In this document: one piece after another, positions 17,270 to 26,326 of the stretch
Position numbering within the stretch: position 1 is the stretch's first letter
How the letters are laid out: each line of letters starts with the position of its first letter
Position numbers and translations under genes: made by a program
Notes under the pieces: model-generated
Seen by the model: the letters and a program-made list of their open reading frames with translations, nothing else
Database searches by the model: none
What the model was told of the DNA's origin: nothing
Assembly (NCBI GenBank): GCA_019351895.1
Contig: JABBOH010000023.1
Location: 13,115-68,967, forward strand
DNA length: 55,853 nucleotides
Reading direction: 5' to 3'
Source: Pseudomonadota bacterium
GTDB lineage: Bacteria; Pseudomonadota; Alphaproteobacteria; Acetobacterales; Acetobacteraceae

Positions 17270-17662
17270 CTACTGCCCCGGGTTCACCGCCGGGACGCCC
17301 TGGCTCGCGGAGGTCGCGCCCATCATCGGGGTGGGCCCCGTTCCGGTATTGGTGCCGGTCATCACCACGAGATCATGCGGATCGACGAGGTTGAGCATGC
17401 TCCGCGCCTGCCCGTCGAGCGCGTCGAGGTCGAGGTCCCGGCCGCCCATGCCCCGGATGCGGTTCTGCCACTGGGCGACCTCGGCATTGGCCTTGCCAAG
17501 CTGCACCTGAGCTGCCGCAAGATCGAGCTTGTCCTGCTGCTGGGCGACGAGCCCGCGGTCCCCGCGCATGGCGTTCCAGCCGAAATAGACGGCCAGAAGC
17601 AGAAAGATCATCGGCGGGATCGCCGCGCGAATCCGGCGCTTCATCATCGTCGCGATCGACAT
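17270..17662 (-). CDS. FtsB/DivIC-like septum formation initiator
   Basis: A 130-residue protein with a short basic N-terminus, one membrane helix (AIPPMIFLLLAVYFGWNAM) and a coiled coil (about 35-75, QQQDKLDLAAAQVQLGKANA), followed by MLNLVDPHDLVVM and a disordered Gly/Thr/Pro tail. This is the organisation of FtsB/DivIC-family divisome proteins, which link FtsL and FtsQ. In many alphaproteobacteria this gene lies between eno and pdhA; here those neighbours are absent, so it could be a paralogue. It is convergent with the permease. Confidence 0.75.
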   Translation of the reverse strand: MSIATMMKRRIRAAIPPMIFLLLAVYFGWNAMRGDRGLVAQQQDKLDLAAAQVQLGKANAEVAQWQNRIRGMGGRDLDLDALDGQARSMLNLVDPHDLVVMTGTNTGTGPTPMMGATSASQGVPAVNPGQ

Positions 17663-17752
17663 GAACCTTTTACTCCAGCACCGGGTTCTATCCCGTTGCC
17701 TTCATGCCTTTTTAATCCGCGCCTATGCAAGCGCCATGAGCCGCCGCGCGGA

Positions 17753-18172
17753 TCAGAAGCCGGCATGCACGATGTCGATCTCGACCCGCCGCGCCTCCTC
17801 GGGATCGAACTGGTAGGGCGTGGCGCCGCGCGCCAGGCTGGTGACCCGGCTCTCCTCGACGCCATCGGCGATGATCTGGTTGCGTACCGCCTCGGCCCGC
17901 GCCTCGGCCAGCTGCCGGGTGGCCTCGTCCATGCCGACCGTGCTGGTGTAGCCCACGACATGGACCGTCGAGACAGGGTCCTTCAGCACGGCGCTGGCCG
18001 CAGTCGCGACCGCCGCCAAACCGTTCTGGTCCAGTGCCGAAGACCACGGGCTGAAGAAGATCACGTATCGCGGCTGCGCCGGATAATACTGCCGTGCGAC
18101 GTAGCGCGAGACAGGAGAGCAGCCGCTCAGTCCCACCAAGGCCAGGGCAAGAAAAGCGGCTTTGCGACGCAT
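17753..18172 (-). CDS. OmpA-family lipoprotein
   Basis: A 139-residue protein with a lipoprotein signal peptide and lipobox LSGC, cleaving before Cys at about residue 18. The mature part matches the OmpA/Pal C-terminal peptidoglycan-binding fold: VIFFSPWSSALDQNG, VHVVGYTSTVGMD (normally GHTD), LAEARAEAVRNQIIADGVEE and ARRVEIDIV near the end. It probably anchors outer membrane to peptidoglycan. The normal GHTD motif is altered to GYTS. A similar protein is often encoded close to envelope-stress genes. It is not clearly in an operon with CydC, whose stop lies 103 bp away on the far side of this gene's start. Confidence 0.85.
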   Translation of the reverse strand: MRRKAAFLALALVGLSGCSPVSRYVARQYYPAQPRYVIFFSPWSSALDQNGLAAVATAASAVLKDPVSTVHVVGYTSTVGMDEATRQLAEARAEAVRNQIIADGVEESRVTSLARGATPYQFDPEEARRVEIDIVHAGF

Positions 18173-18275
18173 GCAATCTCTCCAGGATCAACCGGGGAGA
18201 TGGGGCCTTACCGGTGCGGTTCCGTCAAGTGACCGCCATGCGCAACTGAGCCGGACGCGGCCGCGCCCGGACCGG

Positions 18276-19904
18276 TCAGGCCGTCGCCGCCACGGCATGA
18301 CCGCCCGAGATCCGCCAGATGCGGTCGAGCCGCTCCACCCCCACGAGGCGGTGAGCGATGAGGATGAAGGTCCGCCCGCGACCCAGATCGTTGAGCGTCG
18401 AAAGAAATGCCTGCTCGGTGTCGATGTCGAGACCGGCGCAGGGCTCGTCGAGGATGACGATGAGCGCGGGCGACAGCAGCACGCGGGCGAGCGCCAGCCG
18501 CCGCCCCTGGCCGCCCGAAAAGCGGAAGCCGCCCTCGCCGAGCCAGGTGTCGAGCTTCTCCGGCAGGCCGCGCACCACGTCGCCCAGTTGCGCCGCATCC
18601 AGCGCCGCCCAAAGCGCGGGCTCATCCGCGTCCGGCCGGGCGAGCAGCAGATTGGCGCGGATCGAATCGTCGAACAGATGCGTCTGCTGGGACAGCAGCG
18701 CGATGCGGGAGCGGAGCGCGCGGGCCTGAAGCGTGGCGATGTCGACGCCACCGAGGAGAATACGCCCCTCCTCCGGCTCGGCGAGCCTCAGGGCCAGTGC
18801 CGCGAGCGTCGACTTGCCCGAGCCGGATGGACCGAGGATCGCGACGCGTGAGCCCGGCGGCACCTCCATGGTGAGGCCGTCGAGCACAGGCGCGCGGTCG
18901 GGCTGCCAGCGGAAGCGGACGCCCTCGAACCGCAGCGTCGTGTCCCGCGGGAGCGCGACCGGGGTCGGCGGATCGGGCGAGACGAGCGGCGCGGTCGCGG
19001 TCGCGCGCACACGGCGCGCGCCGGCGGCGGCATAGCCCGCGAGCGCGCCCGCACGGGGAAGGCCGCCCACGGCCTCGAAGCCCGCGATGGTCAGGAAGGC
19101 GGCGGCGACGGCGGCAGCCGGGGGTGCGCCCGCCGCCAGCAGCACGGCCAGGATCGCCCCCTGGGCACAGAGGAAGGCCACCGCCTGGGCAATGCGCGCC
19201 TGACGCGCCACATCGCGCTGCGCCGAAAGAAGGGCCGCCTCGCGCGCCTGCATCGCGGCGAGCATGCGCCCCTCCGCGCCGAATACTCGGACCTCGCGCA
19301 GACCCGTCAGCGCGTCCAGCACGGACACGCGCAGGCTTGAGAGGCTGGTCGCCAGCCGGTCTCCCGCCGCCGCCGTGCTGCGCGCGGCAATCCCCGGCAG
19401 CACGAAGGCGGCGACCGCGAACAGCACCGCGACACCTGCGGCCAGCGCGCCGTTGCGGAAGGCGAGAACGATCGCGAGCACGGGCAGGATCAGGATGGCA
19501 CCGGCGAGCGGCACGATGATGCGGGAGTAGAGGCCGTCGAGCGACTCCACGTCGTTCACGACGCGCGTCAGCACATCCCCGCTGCTGCGGTAACCGAGGC
19601 CGCCCGCCGCACGCTCCGCGACACCCTCGAAGAACCAGACGCGGAGATCGGCGAGCGAGCGGAAGGTCGCCTCATGCGTGACGAGCCGTTCGAAGTAGCG
19701 CGTCACCACGCGCAGCACGCCCGAAACGCGCAGCAGGATCGGTGTCGCGATGACACCCGCCACGACCGCGGAGGCGGTGACCCGCCCGGCGAGGGCCATC
19801 AACAGCAGGCCGGACGCGACGGCCACAAGCGAGATCGCGATGCCCGCGGCCATCCAGCCGCCGCGGCGCCGCCAAATGCGGAGAATTTCGACGAGATCGC
19901 GCAT
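18276..19904 (-). CDS. cydC: CydC, thiol reductant ABC exporter subunit
   Basis: A 542-residue fused ABC half-transporter. N-terminal membrane domain (six hydrophobic segments, residues about 15-290), then an ATPase domain with Walker A GPSGSGKSTL, signature FSGGQGRRLALARVL, and Walker B LIVILDEPCAGLD. CydDC exports glutathione/cysteine to the periplasm and is needed for cytochrome bd and c assembly. The ATG at 19904 overlaps the cydD stop as ATGA. No cydAB genes are in the window. Confidence 0.93.
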   Translation of the reverse strand: MRDLVEILRIWRRRGGWMAAGIAISLVAVASGLLLMALAGRVTASAVVAGVIATPILLRVSGVLRVVTRYFERLVTHEATFRSLADLRVWFFEGVAERAAGGLGYRSSGDVLTRVVNDVESLDGLYSRIIVPLAGAILILPVLAIVLAFRNGALAAGVAVLFAVAAFVLPGIAARSTAAAGDRLATSLSSLRVSVLDALTGLREVRVFGAEGRMLAAMQAREAALLSAQRDVARQARIAQAVAFLCAQGAILAVLLAAGAPPAAAVAAAFLTIAGFEAVGGLPRAGALAGYAAAGARRVRATATAPLVSPDPPTPVALPRDTTLRFEGVRFRWQPDRAPVLDGLTMEVPPGSRVAILGPSGSGKSTLAALALRLAEPEEGRILLGGVDIATLQARALRSRIALLSQQTHLFDDSIRANLLLARPDADEPALWAALDAAQLGDVVRGLPEKLDTWLGEGGFRFSGGQGRRLALARVLLSPALIVILDEPCAGLDIDTEQAFLSTLNDLGRGRTFILIAHRLVGVERLDRIWRISGGHAVAATA

Positions 19905-21625
19905 CAGGCGACACCCCGCTGCTGGTCGGTGGAGAGCAGCCGCCCCGCCGCCATGTTGAGACGTCGACCATTGAGCAGATGCGCCTGCGCCGAGTGGCTC
20001 GCCATGATGACGGTGCGGCCCACGGCCAATCGCTTCAGGCTCTCGAAGACCTCGGCCTCGGTCGCGGGATCGAGATGCGCCGTCGGCTCGTCGAGCAGCA
20101 GCAGCGGCGCGTTCTTGAGGAAGGCGCGCGCGATCGCGATGCGCTGGGCCTGCCCGCCCGAGAGCCCGTAGCCGCCCTCGCCCACGACGGTATCGAGCCC
20201 CTGCGGCAGTTCGGCGAGGAAGCCGTCCATGCTGGCGAGGCGGACCGCTTCCGCGACCTCGGTGGCGCTCGCCTCGGGCCGGGCGAAGCGGATGTTGTCA
20301 CGAATGGAGGTCGCGAAAAGCACCGGCTTCTGGCTGATCCAGGCGGTCAGCCGCGACAGCGCCTGAGGCACGATGCTCGCGATGTCCATGCCGTTGAGCA
20401 TGACGCGCCCGCTGTCGGGCTTGGCGAAGCCCAGCAGGATTTCGATGACGGTGGACTTCCCGGCGCCCGATGGCCCGGCGAGGATGAGCGCGCCGCCCGC
20501 CGGCAGGCGGAACGTCACGCCATCGAGCGCGGGGCCGCGCGCCTTGTCCCAGGTCAGGCGCACATCCTCGAAGGCAACGCTGATGCCGTGGGCCGCGATG
20601 GTGATAGGGGCGGCCACCGGCGCCTCGGCGAGCGAGGGCGCCGAAGGGTCGGCGGCTGGCAGCGCGATGAGCGCCTCGGCGGCGGCGGCGCCATGGCCGC
20701 GATCCTGATAGGCGAGCGCGAAGGCGCGGAGGGGGGCGAAGAACTCCGGCACCAGAAGCAAAAGGAACAGGGCGCGGCCGGATTGCGCCGCCATCGCCGC
20801 ACCCGGCGCGGCATGCAGGATCAACTCGCCCTGCTGGATCGCGATGCCGATGAGGGCGACCGCCGCCGCGCAATCGAGCGCCGCGGAGGAGAGGAAGGCG
20901 ACCCGAAGGACGCGCATGGTGCGCGCCCGCAACTCATCCGCCGCAACCCGCAGCGCCGCCGCCTCGCTTTCGGCCTGCCCGGCGAGCACGATGGTGCCGA
21001 TGCCGCGCATACGGTCCAGGAAGCGCGTCTGGAGCCGCATCATCGCGGCCAGCTGCGAGCGGGAGGCGACAGCGGCGCCGATGCCGGCGACCGCCATGCC
21101 GACCGGCACCAAAAGCCCGCAGACGGCGAGGATGAGCGCGGCCCAGGGATCGGCGATGGCCGCCGCGATGACGATGAGGATGGGGGCGGCGACGGCCAGG
21201 AAGGCGGCCGGTATCCAGCGCGCGAACAGCCCCTCCAGCGCCTCGATCCGGTCGACCACGATGCCGGCGAGCTGCGCGCTGTGACCCTGGCGGAGCAGGC
21301 TCGGGCCGATCGACAGCAGGCGGTTGAGCGTTTCGCTGCGGAGCCTGCGGCGCCCGGCGGCACCGGCGGCAAAAGCGGCGCTGTCACCGAGCGCGCCGAC
21401 GGCCGTCCGCCCGATGGCCGCGAGGCCGAAGACGATGGCGGCGGTCAGAACCGGCTGGTGGTTCCGCATGATGAGGGCGCGCAAAAGATCGGCTGCCGCC
21501 GCGGCCTGCACGATCGCGAGGATGGTGCCGACGACGCCGAAGGCGATCGCGCCCGACGCCACGCGTCGTCCGATCCGGCTTTGTTGGCGTAACCAGACGT
21601 TGGCAGCTTTTTTTGTCGCATCCAT
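19904..21625 (-). CDS. cydD: CydD, thiol reductant ABC exporter subunit
   Basis: A 573-residue partner of CydC, with membrane domain followed by ATPase (Walker A GPSGAGKSTVIEIL, signature LSGGQAQRIAIARAF, Walker B LLLLDEPTAHLD). ATG 21625 is preferred because the protein then begins MDATKKAANVWLRQQSRIGR, like other CydD proteins; the frame stays open to 21733 upstream, but that part has no family resemblance. The ribosome site is weak. The two genes are translationally coupled and form the heterodimer. Confidence 0.92.
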   Translation of the reverse strand: MDATKKAANVWLRQQSRIGRRVASGAIAFGVVGTILAIVQAAAAADLLRALIMRNHQPVLTAAIVFGLAAIGRTAVGALGDSAAFAAGAAGRRRLRSETLNRLLSIGPSLLRQGHSAQLAGIVVDRIEALEGLFARWIPAAFLAVAAPILIVIAAAIADPWAALILAVCGLLVPVGMAVAGIGAAVASRSQLAAMMRLQTRFLDRMRGIGTIVLAGQAESEAAALRVAADELRARTMRVLRVAFLSSAALDCAAAVALIGIAIQQGELILHAAPGAAMAAQSGRALFLLLLVPEFFAPLRAFALAYQDRGHGAAAAEALIALPAADPSAPSLAEAPVAAPITIAAHGISVAFEDVRLTWDKARGPALDGVTFRLPAGGALILAGPSGAGKSTVIEILLGFAKPDSGRVMLNGMDIASIVPQALSRLTAWISQKPVLFATSIRDNIRFARPEASATEVAEAVRLASMDGFLAELPQGLDTVVGEGGYGLSGGQAQRIAIARAFLKNAPLLLLDEPTAHLDPATEAEVFESLKRLAVGRTVIMASHSAQAHLLNGRRLNMAAGRLLSTDQQRGVA

Positions 21626-21867
21626 GATACGGCGACATAGCGCGGCGCGAGGCTGCTGCACAGCGCCGACCGCGACAGAAATCTCTACAAATCGGACAGA
21701 TAGATCACAGGCCTGCGATGCAAGCAGCTCCACAAAACGGCTTCGAAATCAATGCACTGCGTCGCTTTGGATGACGCTTTCGCGTGCCCGGGCCGCACCG
21801 GACGGCAGGCTGTCGGCCCGCCGCCCCTGCCTCATTCCGCCAGACGACGAGGCCGAAGCCCCGAAGG

Positions 21868-22383
21868 TCAGGCCGGCTCCTGCACATGCGCCTCGAGGAA
21901 CCAGAGCGACTTGTCGAGATCGCGCGAAACGGCCGTGAAAATGTCGGCCGTGTCGGCGTCGCCCGCCTCGTCGGTCTGGTCGATGGCGCGGCGGACGGCA
22001 TTGGCGCAGGTCGCGTAATGCTCGATCAGCGCCGCGAGGTGATCCTCGATCTTGTAAATATCGACCGGATAGGGCTTCAGCGTCGTGCCGCGGGCGACGA
22101 CCTGGCTCGTGCCAAGGGCCGTGCCGCCCAGCTGGACGACCCGTTCCGCCATGATATCCACATGCGCGTCGATCTGGTCGCGGAAGCCGTCCAGCATCTC
22201 ATGGATCATGATGAAGCGCGGGCCCTTGAGGTTCCAGTGCGCCTGCTTCGTGATGAGGGCGAGGTCGATGGCGTCCGCCAGCCGCGCGTTGAGGATGTCG
22301 ATCGACACCTTCTTGGCGTTGTCTTCCAGATCGTTGCGCGTCTTATGGGGGCGGATATGCGCAGCTTTTGGCGTGTCGGCCAT
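21868..22383 (-). CDS. dps: Dps ferritin-like DNA-protection protein
   Basis: A 171-residue Dps/miniferritin. The ferroxidase signature is visible: ITKQAHWNLKGPRF (metal-ligand His), then DGFRDQIDAHVDIMAERVVQ (Asp/Glu ligands). It oxidises ferrous iron with hydrogen peroxide and stores it in a dodecamer; many members also bind DNA, here possibly via the Lys/Arg-containing N-terminus. AAGGTAG precedes ATG 22383. It follows the polyprenyl synthase by 53 bp on the same strand, but probably has its own stress-responsive promoter. Confidence 0.93.
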   Translation of the reverse strand: MADTPKAAHIRPHKTRNDLEDNAKKVSIDILNARLADAIDLALITKQAHWNLKGPRFIMIHEMLDGFRDQIDAHVDIMAERVVQLGGTALGTSQVVARGTTLKPYPVDIYKIEDHLAALIEHYATCANAVRRAIDQTDEAGDADTADIFTAVSRDLDKSLWFLEAHVQEPA

Positions 22384-22436
22384 GGGACTACCTTTCGGGT
22401 CAATGTCCCCCCGAGGTGGCCCCGCTTTCCCGCCCG

Positions 22437-23468
22437 TCAATGGACGCGGTTGACCGTGTAGGACCCCACGTCGATCAGCGCCTGACGAAGCGGCGACTGC
22501 GGGAAGATCTCCAGCGCCTCCTGTGCCTCGCGAACGAAGTTGGCGGCCCGGCCGAGGGTCGTGTCGATCGCCTCGTGGCGCTTGAGCAGCCGCATGGCAT
22601 GGGGCAGGTCCTCGTCCTGCTGCTGCCCCTCCTCCAGCGTCCGGCGCCAGAACTGCCGCTCCTCGGGACTGCCTTTCTGATAGGCGATCAGCACAGGCAG
22701 CGTGATCTTGCCCTCGCGGAAATCGTCGCCCACGCTTTTGCCCAGAACCGCCTCGTCCGCCGCGTAGTCGAGCGCGTCGTCCACGAGCTGGAAGGCGATG
22801 CCGAGGTTGAGGCCGTAGGTCGCGAGCGCGTCCTCTTCCGCCACAGGCCGCTGGGCCACGACCGCGCCCACCTGCGCGGCGGCGGCGAACAGAGCCGCCG
22901 TCTTGCCGCGCACCACGTCGAGGTAGCGATCCTCGGTCGTCGCGAGATCGTGTTGCGTGACGAGTTGCAGCACCTCGCCCTCGGCAATGGTCGCGGCGGC
23001 GTTGCAGAGAATGCGAAGGACGTGCAGCGAGCCGTCCTCGATCATCAGCTGGAAGGCGCGGGTGAACATGAAGTCCCCCACCAGCACCGGCGCCTTGTTG
23101 TCGAACACGGCGTTGGCCGAGGCCATGCCGCGCCGCAGCCGGCTCTCGTCCACCACATCGTCGTGCAGCAGCGTGGCGGTGTGGATGAACTCGACGCAGG
23201 CGGCGAGGTTGATGTGGCGGTGGCCGCTTGCATAGCCGCACATGCGGGCCGCGGCGAGCGTCAGCAGCGGGCGGAGGCGCTTTCCGCCTGCGGCCACGAT
23301 ATGCGCGGCAAGCTGCGGGATGAGCGCCACGGGGCTGTCCATGCGGGCAACGATCGCGCGGCCGCAGGCGTCCATATCTGCCTGCAGCAGGCCGAGCAGG
23401 GTCCCGAGCGCGTCGCCCTGGGGCTCGCCCGCAGTGGTGATGATCGGTGATGTGACGCCGGCAGTCAT
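22437..23468 (-). CDS. ispB: Trans-polyprenyl (octaprenyl-type) diphosphate synthase
   Basis: A 343-residue all-helical prenyltransferase from ATG 23468; an in-frame TTG at 23474 is also possible. The first Asp-rich motif is DDVVDESRLRRG and the second QLVDDALDY, with the entry motif GGKRLRPLL. It makes the side chain of ubiquinone; chain length cannot be read from the sequence. It is divergent from the tRNA methyltransferase gene, a pairing common in Rhizobiales. Confidence 0.92.
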   Translation of the reverse strand: MTAGVTSPIITTAGEPQGDALGTLLGLLQADMDACGRAIVARMDSPVALIPQLAAHIVAAGGKRLRPLLTLAAARMCGYASGHRHINLAACVEFIHTATLLHDDVVDESRLRRGMASANAVFDNKAPVLVGDFMFTRAFQLMIEDGSLHVLRILCNAAATIAEGEVLQLVTQHDLATTEDRYLDVVRGKTAALFAAAAQVGAVVAQRPVAEEDALATYGLNLGIAFQLVDDALDYAADEAVLGKSVGDDFREGKITLPVLIAYQKGSPEERQFWRRTLEEGQQQDEDLPHAMRLLKRHEAIDTTLGRAANFVREAQEALEIFPQSPLRQALIDVGSYTVNRVH

Positions 23469-23634
23469 GCCCAAGCTCTAGCCCTTCAGGTCGGAATGCG
23501 AATGTGGCCCGAAGTGGTCCACCTTACAGCCATTGTGTGGCCGGCGAGGGCATCGCACAAATCGCCGGGGATCGCTACCGCTGGCGCCGCCTGCGCGTAA
23601 GGATGTCGCCCGTCGAGGAGGAGCTTGCGGCGCG

Positions 23635-24372
23635 ATGGACCACACAGGGATGGAGCGGACGGAGGGATGGCTGCTCGGCGGCGCCCTTCGCTACATCCAG
23701 CCCGTCAGCGGCCATCGGAGCGGAATCGAGCCGGTGTTCCTCGCGGCCGCCATCCCCGCGCATGCCGGGGAGCGGGTGCTGGAGGCCGGAACCGGCGCGG
23801 GCGCAGGGCTGCTCTGCCTCGCGCATCGGGTGCCGGGCATCGCGGGCGTCGGCGTCGAGATCGAGCCCGCGATGGCGCGCATCGCGGAGGGCAACGTCGC
23901 GGTCAACGGGCTGGGCGATCTCACGATCGTCACGAGCGACATCTGCGAGGATCCGCTGGACGCCGGCTTTGATCACGCCATGGCCAATCCGCCCTGGCAC
24001 GACGCGGCGGGCTCGGCCCCTCTGGATGCGTTGAAGCGCCGCGCGAAGATGGCGCCCGACAGCCTCGTCGCGCGCTGGATTGCGGCGATGACTGGTGCTT
24101 TGCGCGATCGCGGCACCCTGACCCTCATCCTGCCGCCGCAAGCGGTACCCGAGGCTTTGGCGGCTTTCGGCGCGTCGGGCTGCGGCTCGCTGGCGCTGTT
24201 CCCGCTCTGGCCGAAGCCCGGCCGGGCGCCGCGCGTCGTTCTGCTGCAGGCGGTGAAAGGCGGCCGGGGTGCGTTCCGGCTGCTGCCCGGCCTCACGCTG
24301 CATGAGGAGGCCGGATATACGGAGGCGGCGGACGCCATCCTGCGCCATGGCGCCGCGCTGCCGCTGCGGTGA
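23635..24372 (+). CDS. tRNA1(Val) (adenine(37)-N6)-methyltransferase-like protein
   Basis: A 245-residue SAM-dependent methyltransferase. The start of the Rossmann fold reads VLEAGTGAGAGLLCLAHR, the acidic strand GVGVEIEPAMARIAEGN, and the catalytic N6-adenine motif is ANPPWHD. ATG 23635 is chosen because GAGGAGGAG lies upstream; earlier in-frame starts add only a low-complexity Arg-rich stretch. The N-terminal LLGGALRYIQPVSGHRSGIE is typical of the TrmN6/YfiC family. The target nucleotide is inferred from family. Confidence 0.9.
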   Translation: MDHTGMERTEGWLLGGALRYIQPVSGHRSGIEPVFLAAAIPAHAGERVLEAGTGAGAGLLCLAHRVPGIAGVGVEIEPAMARIAEGNVAVNGLGDLTIVTSDICEDPLDAGFDHAMANPPWHDAAGSAPLDALKRRAKMAPDSLVARWIAAMTGALRDRGTLTLILPPQAVPEALAAFGASGCGSLALFPLWPKPGRAPRVVLLQAVKGGRGAFRLLPGLTLHEEAGYTEAADAILRHGAALPLR

Positions 24373-24375
24373 GGA

Positions 24376-25011
24376 TCAGGATGCGGCGGGCGTGGCCGTG
24401 TCCTTCGCCATCTGGCGGGCGAGGTCCTGCGCCGTCGCGTCGGCGGGGAAGATCGCGGCGAGCTTACCCTTGGGGCTCATCAGGTACATGAAGGCGGAGT
24501 GGTTGACCAAGTAGGGCGCCCCAGGGCTCGCGGGCGGCACCTTCTGCACATAGACGCGATAGGCGGCGGTCACGGCGTCCACCTGGGCCGCGCTTCCGGT
24601 GAGGCCGACGAGCCTTGGGCTGAACAGGCCGACATAACGGGCGAGCACGGCGGCATTGTCCCGCGCCGGATCGACGGTGATGAAGATCGGCGTGATCCGG
24701 TCGGCGGCCGGTCCCATGGCGGTGAGCGCCGCCACCATCTTCTGCAGGTCCGTCGGGCAGACATCGGGGCAGAAGGTGTAGCCGAAATAGACCAGCATCC
24801 ACTGTCCGCGATAGTTCGCGTCGGTGACCCGGGCGCCGGTTCTCGCATCTGTCAGCGTGAAGGGGCCGCCGATGGGCACGCCCGCCACGCCGGCGCCGTC
24901 GCCCGGCTGCAGCGCCTTCAACAGGCCAGGGCCGCCGATCACGAGGGCGAAGCAGCCGATGGCGACGAGGGCCGCCAACCCGATCCCGATCCTGCGCAAC
25001 GCCCTGATCAT
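24376..25011 (-). CDS. SCO1/SenC family copper chaperone
   Basis: A 211-residue protein with one N-terminal membrane anchor (IGLAALVAIGCFALVIGG) and a thioredoxin-like domain. It contains the copper-binding CxxxC in FCPDVCPTDLQ and the distal His in LVNHSAFMYL. It helps deliver copper to the CuA site of cytochrome oxidase, or acts in redox homeostasis. ATG 25011 has AGGAGA at a good spacing. It is convergent with the methyltransferase (3 bp between stops). No cox genes are nearby. Confidence 0.93.
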   Translation of the reverse strand: MIRALRRIGIGLAALVAIGCFALVIGGPGLLKALQPGDGAGVAGVPIGGPFTLTDARTGARVTDANYRGQWMLVYFGYTFCPDVCPTDLQKMVAALTAMGPAADRITPIFITVDPARDNAAVLARYVGLFSPRLVGLTGSAAQVDAVTAAYRVYVQKVPPASPGAPYLVNHSAFMYLMSPKGKLAAIFPADATAQDLARQMAKDTATPAAS

Positions 25012-25175
25012 CAGTGGTCTCCTGCCCGTCGCGGGCGCTGGTGGATTTCTTCCCACCGGCGGGCCGCCCGTTGCAAGCGCCGGTCCTCCCGCGGTGCCGC
25101 CACCATGCTTGCCGAGTGCTGAGGGGGCTTTTAACGTCCTTCCCGTTACCGAGACAGATGTGCCAGGGTGCCGCC

Positions 25176-26211
25176 ATGCCGCAAACCGGGTTCGCCGCGG
25201 CCATCTGGGCAGCTCTCGGCGGCGATCCGCGCTGGCTCGACCATCTCCACATCGGCGGCGCGGGCGCCCTGCCCTCGGTCTTCGCCGTCACCGATCTCGC
25301 GGCCGCCAGCATCGGCGTCGCCGGCCTGGCGCTCGCGGAGTTCGCCGACGCCCTGGGCTCAGGACCGGCCGTCGCGGTCGACCGGCGCCTCGCCTCCTTC
25401 TGGTTCGGCCCCCCGGTGGCGCGTCCCGCCCGGACGGCCCCTTGGCGGCATCCGCGTGCTCGACCTCACCCGCGTGCTCGCAGGGCCCGCCGCCACACGG
25501 TTCCTCGCAGGTTTCGGCGCCGATGTGCTCCGCATCGATCCGCCATTCTGGGACGAATCGTCGCTGGCGCCCGAGATGACGCTCGGCAAGCGCTGCTTCC
25601 ATCTCGATCTGCGCCGGACCGAGGGTCGAGAGACGCTCGCCCGTCTGATCGCGGGCGCGGATGTAGTGGTGCATGGCTACCGCCCCGGCGCTCTCGGCGG
25701 CCTTGGCCTGGATGGCCCCGCGCGGCGCGCGCTCAACCCGACGCTCGTCGACGTGTCGCTCGACGCCTATGGCTGGACAGGCCCGTGGCGGACGCGGCGC
25801 GGCTTCGACAGCCTCGTGCAGATGAGTGCCGGCATCGCCGAGGCCGGGATGCGCCGCCTCGGCCGGGATCGTCCGACGCCGCTGCCCGTCCAGGCGCTGG
25901 ACCATGCGACGGGATACATCATGGCCGCGGCGGCCCTGCGCGGGCTCACGCTGCGGCGCGTGAGCGGACGAGGCTGGGACGCGCGGGCCTCGCTTGCGCG
26001 GACCGCCGCTCTGCTGATGGAACATGAGCCGCCCGACGCCGAGCCCTTGCAGCCCGAGTCGCCGGACGATTGGGATGCACGCGTCGAGATGACGGCCTGG
26101 GGACCGGCGCGGCGGGTGACGGTCCCGGTCGAGGTGCGGGGCGCGCCCTGGCATTGCGACCGCGCGGCGGGGCCACTCGGCGCGGCGGGGACCGATCCAG
26201 GCTGGGATTAA
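25176..26211 (+). pseudogene. Broken class III CoA-transferase family gene (frameshift, probable internal deletion)
   Basis: The N-terminal part (frame starting ATG 25176, MPQTGFAAAIWAALGGD to SFWFGPPVA, up to about 25430) and the C-terminal part (RPLGGIRVLDLTRVLAGP, GFGADVLRIDPPFWDE, TLGKRCFHLDLR, VVHGYRPGAL, PLPVQALDHATGYIMAAAAL, to the stop at 26211) both look coding but lie in different frames, one base apart. The second part is unmistakably the CoA-transferase/CaiB-BaiF core with its conserved LDLTRVLAGP start. From memory of this family, intact members carry roughly 100 more residues between the two parts, so a deletion with frame change is likelier than a single sequencing slip. The C-terminal frame remains open with no clear start of its own. 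Confidence 0.7.
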
Positions 26212-26326
26212 CGCCCGGAGCGCCCGTTACCAAAGCTTCACACCTCTACCTGTATGCGGGCTCCCAAGACCGGAGCGGCGCGCCTCCCCGGCTGCTTCCC
26301 CCAACGAACGGCTGAAGGAGACGGCT

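Noticed and set aside
23533-23634. Longer N-terminus of the tRNA methyltransferase
   Set aside because: The upstream 34 codons are Arg/Gly-rich without family similarity, and a strong ribosome site precedes ATG 23635.
25168-26211. Single intact CoA-transferase ORF starting at 25168
   Set aside because: The first 90 codons of that frame are low-complexity Ser/Pro/Arg sequence; the true N-terminal similarity lies in the neighbouring frame, so the gene is better described as broken.
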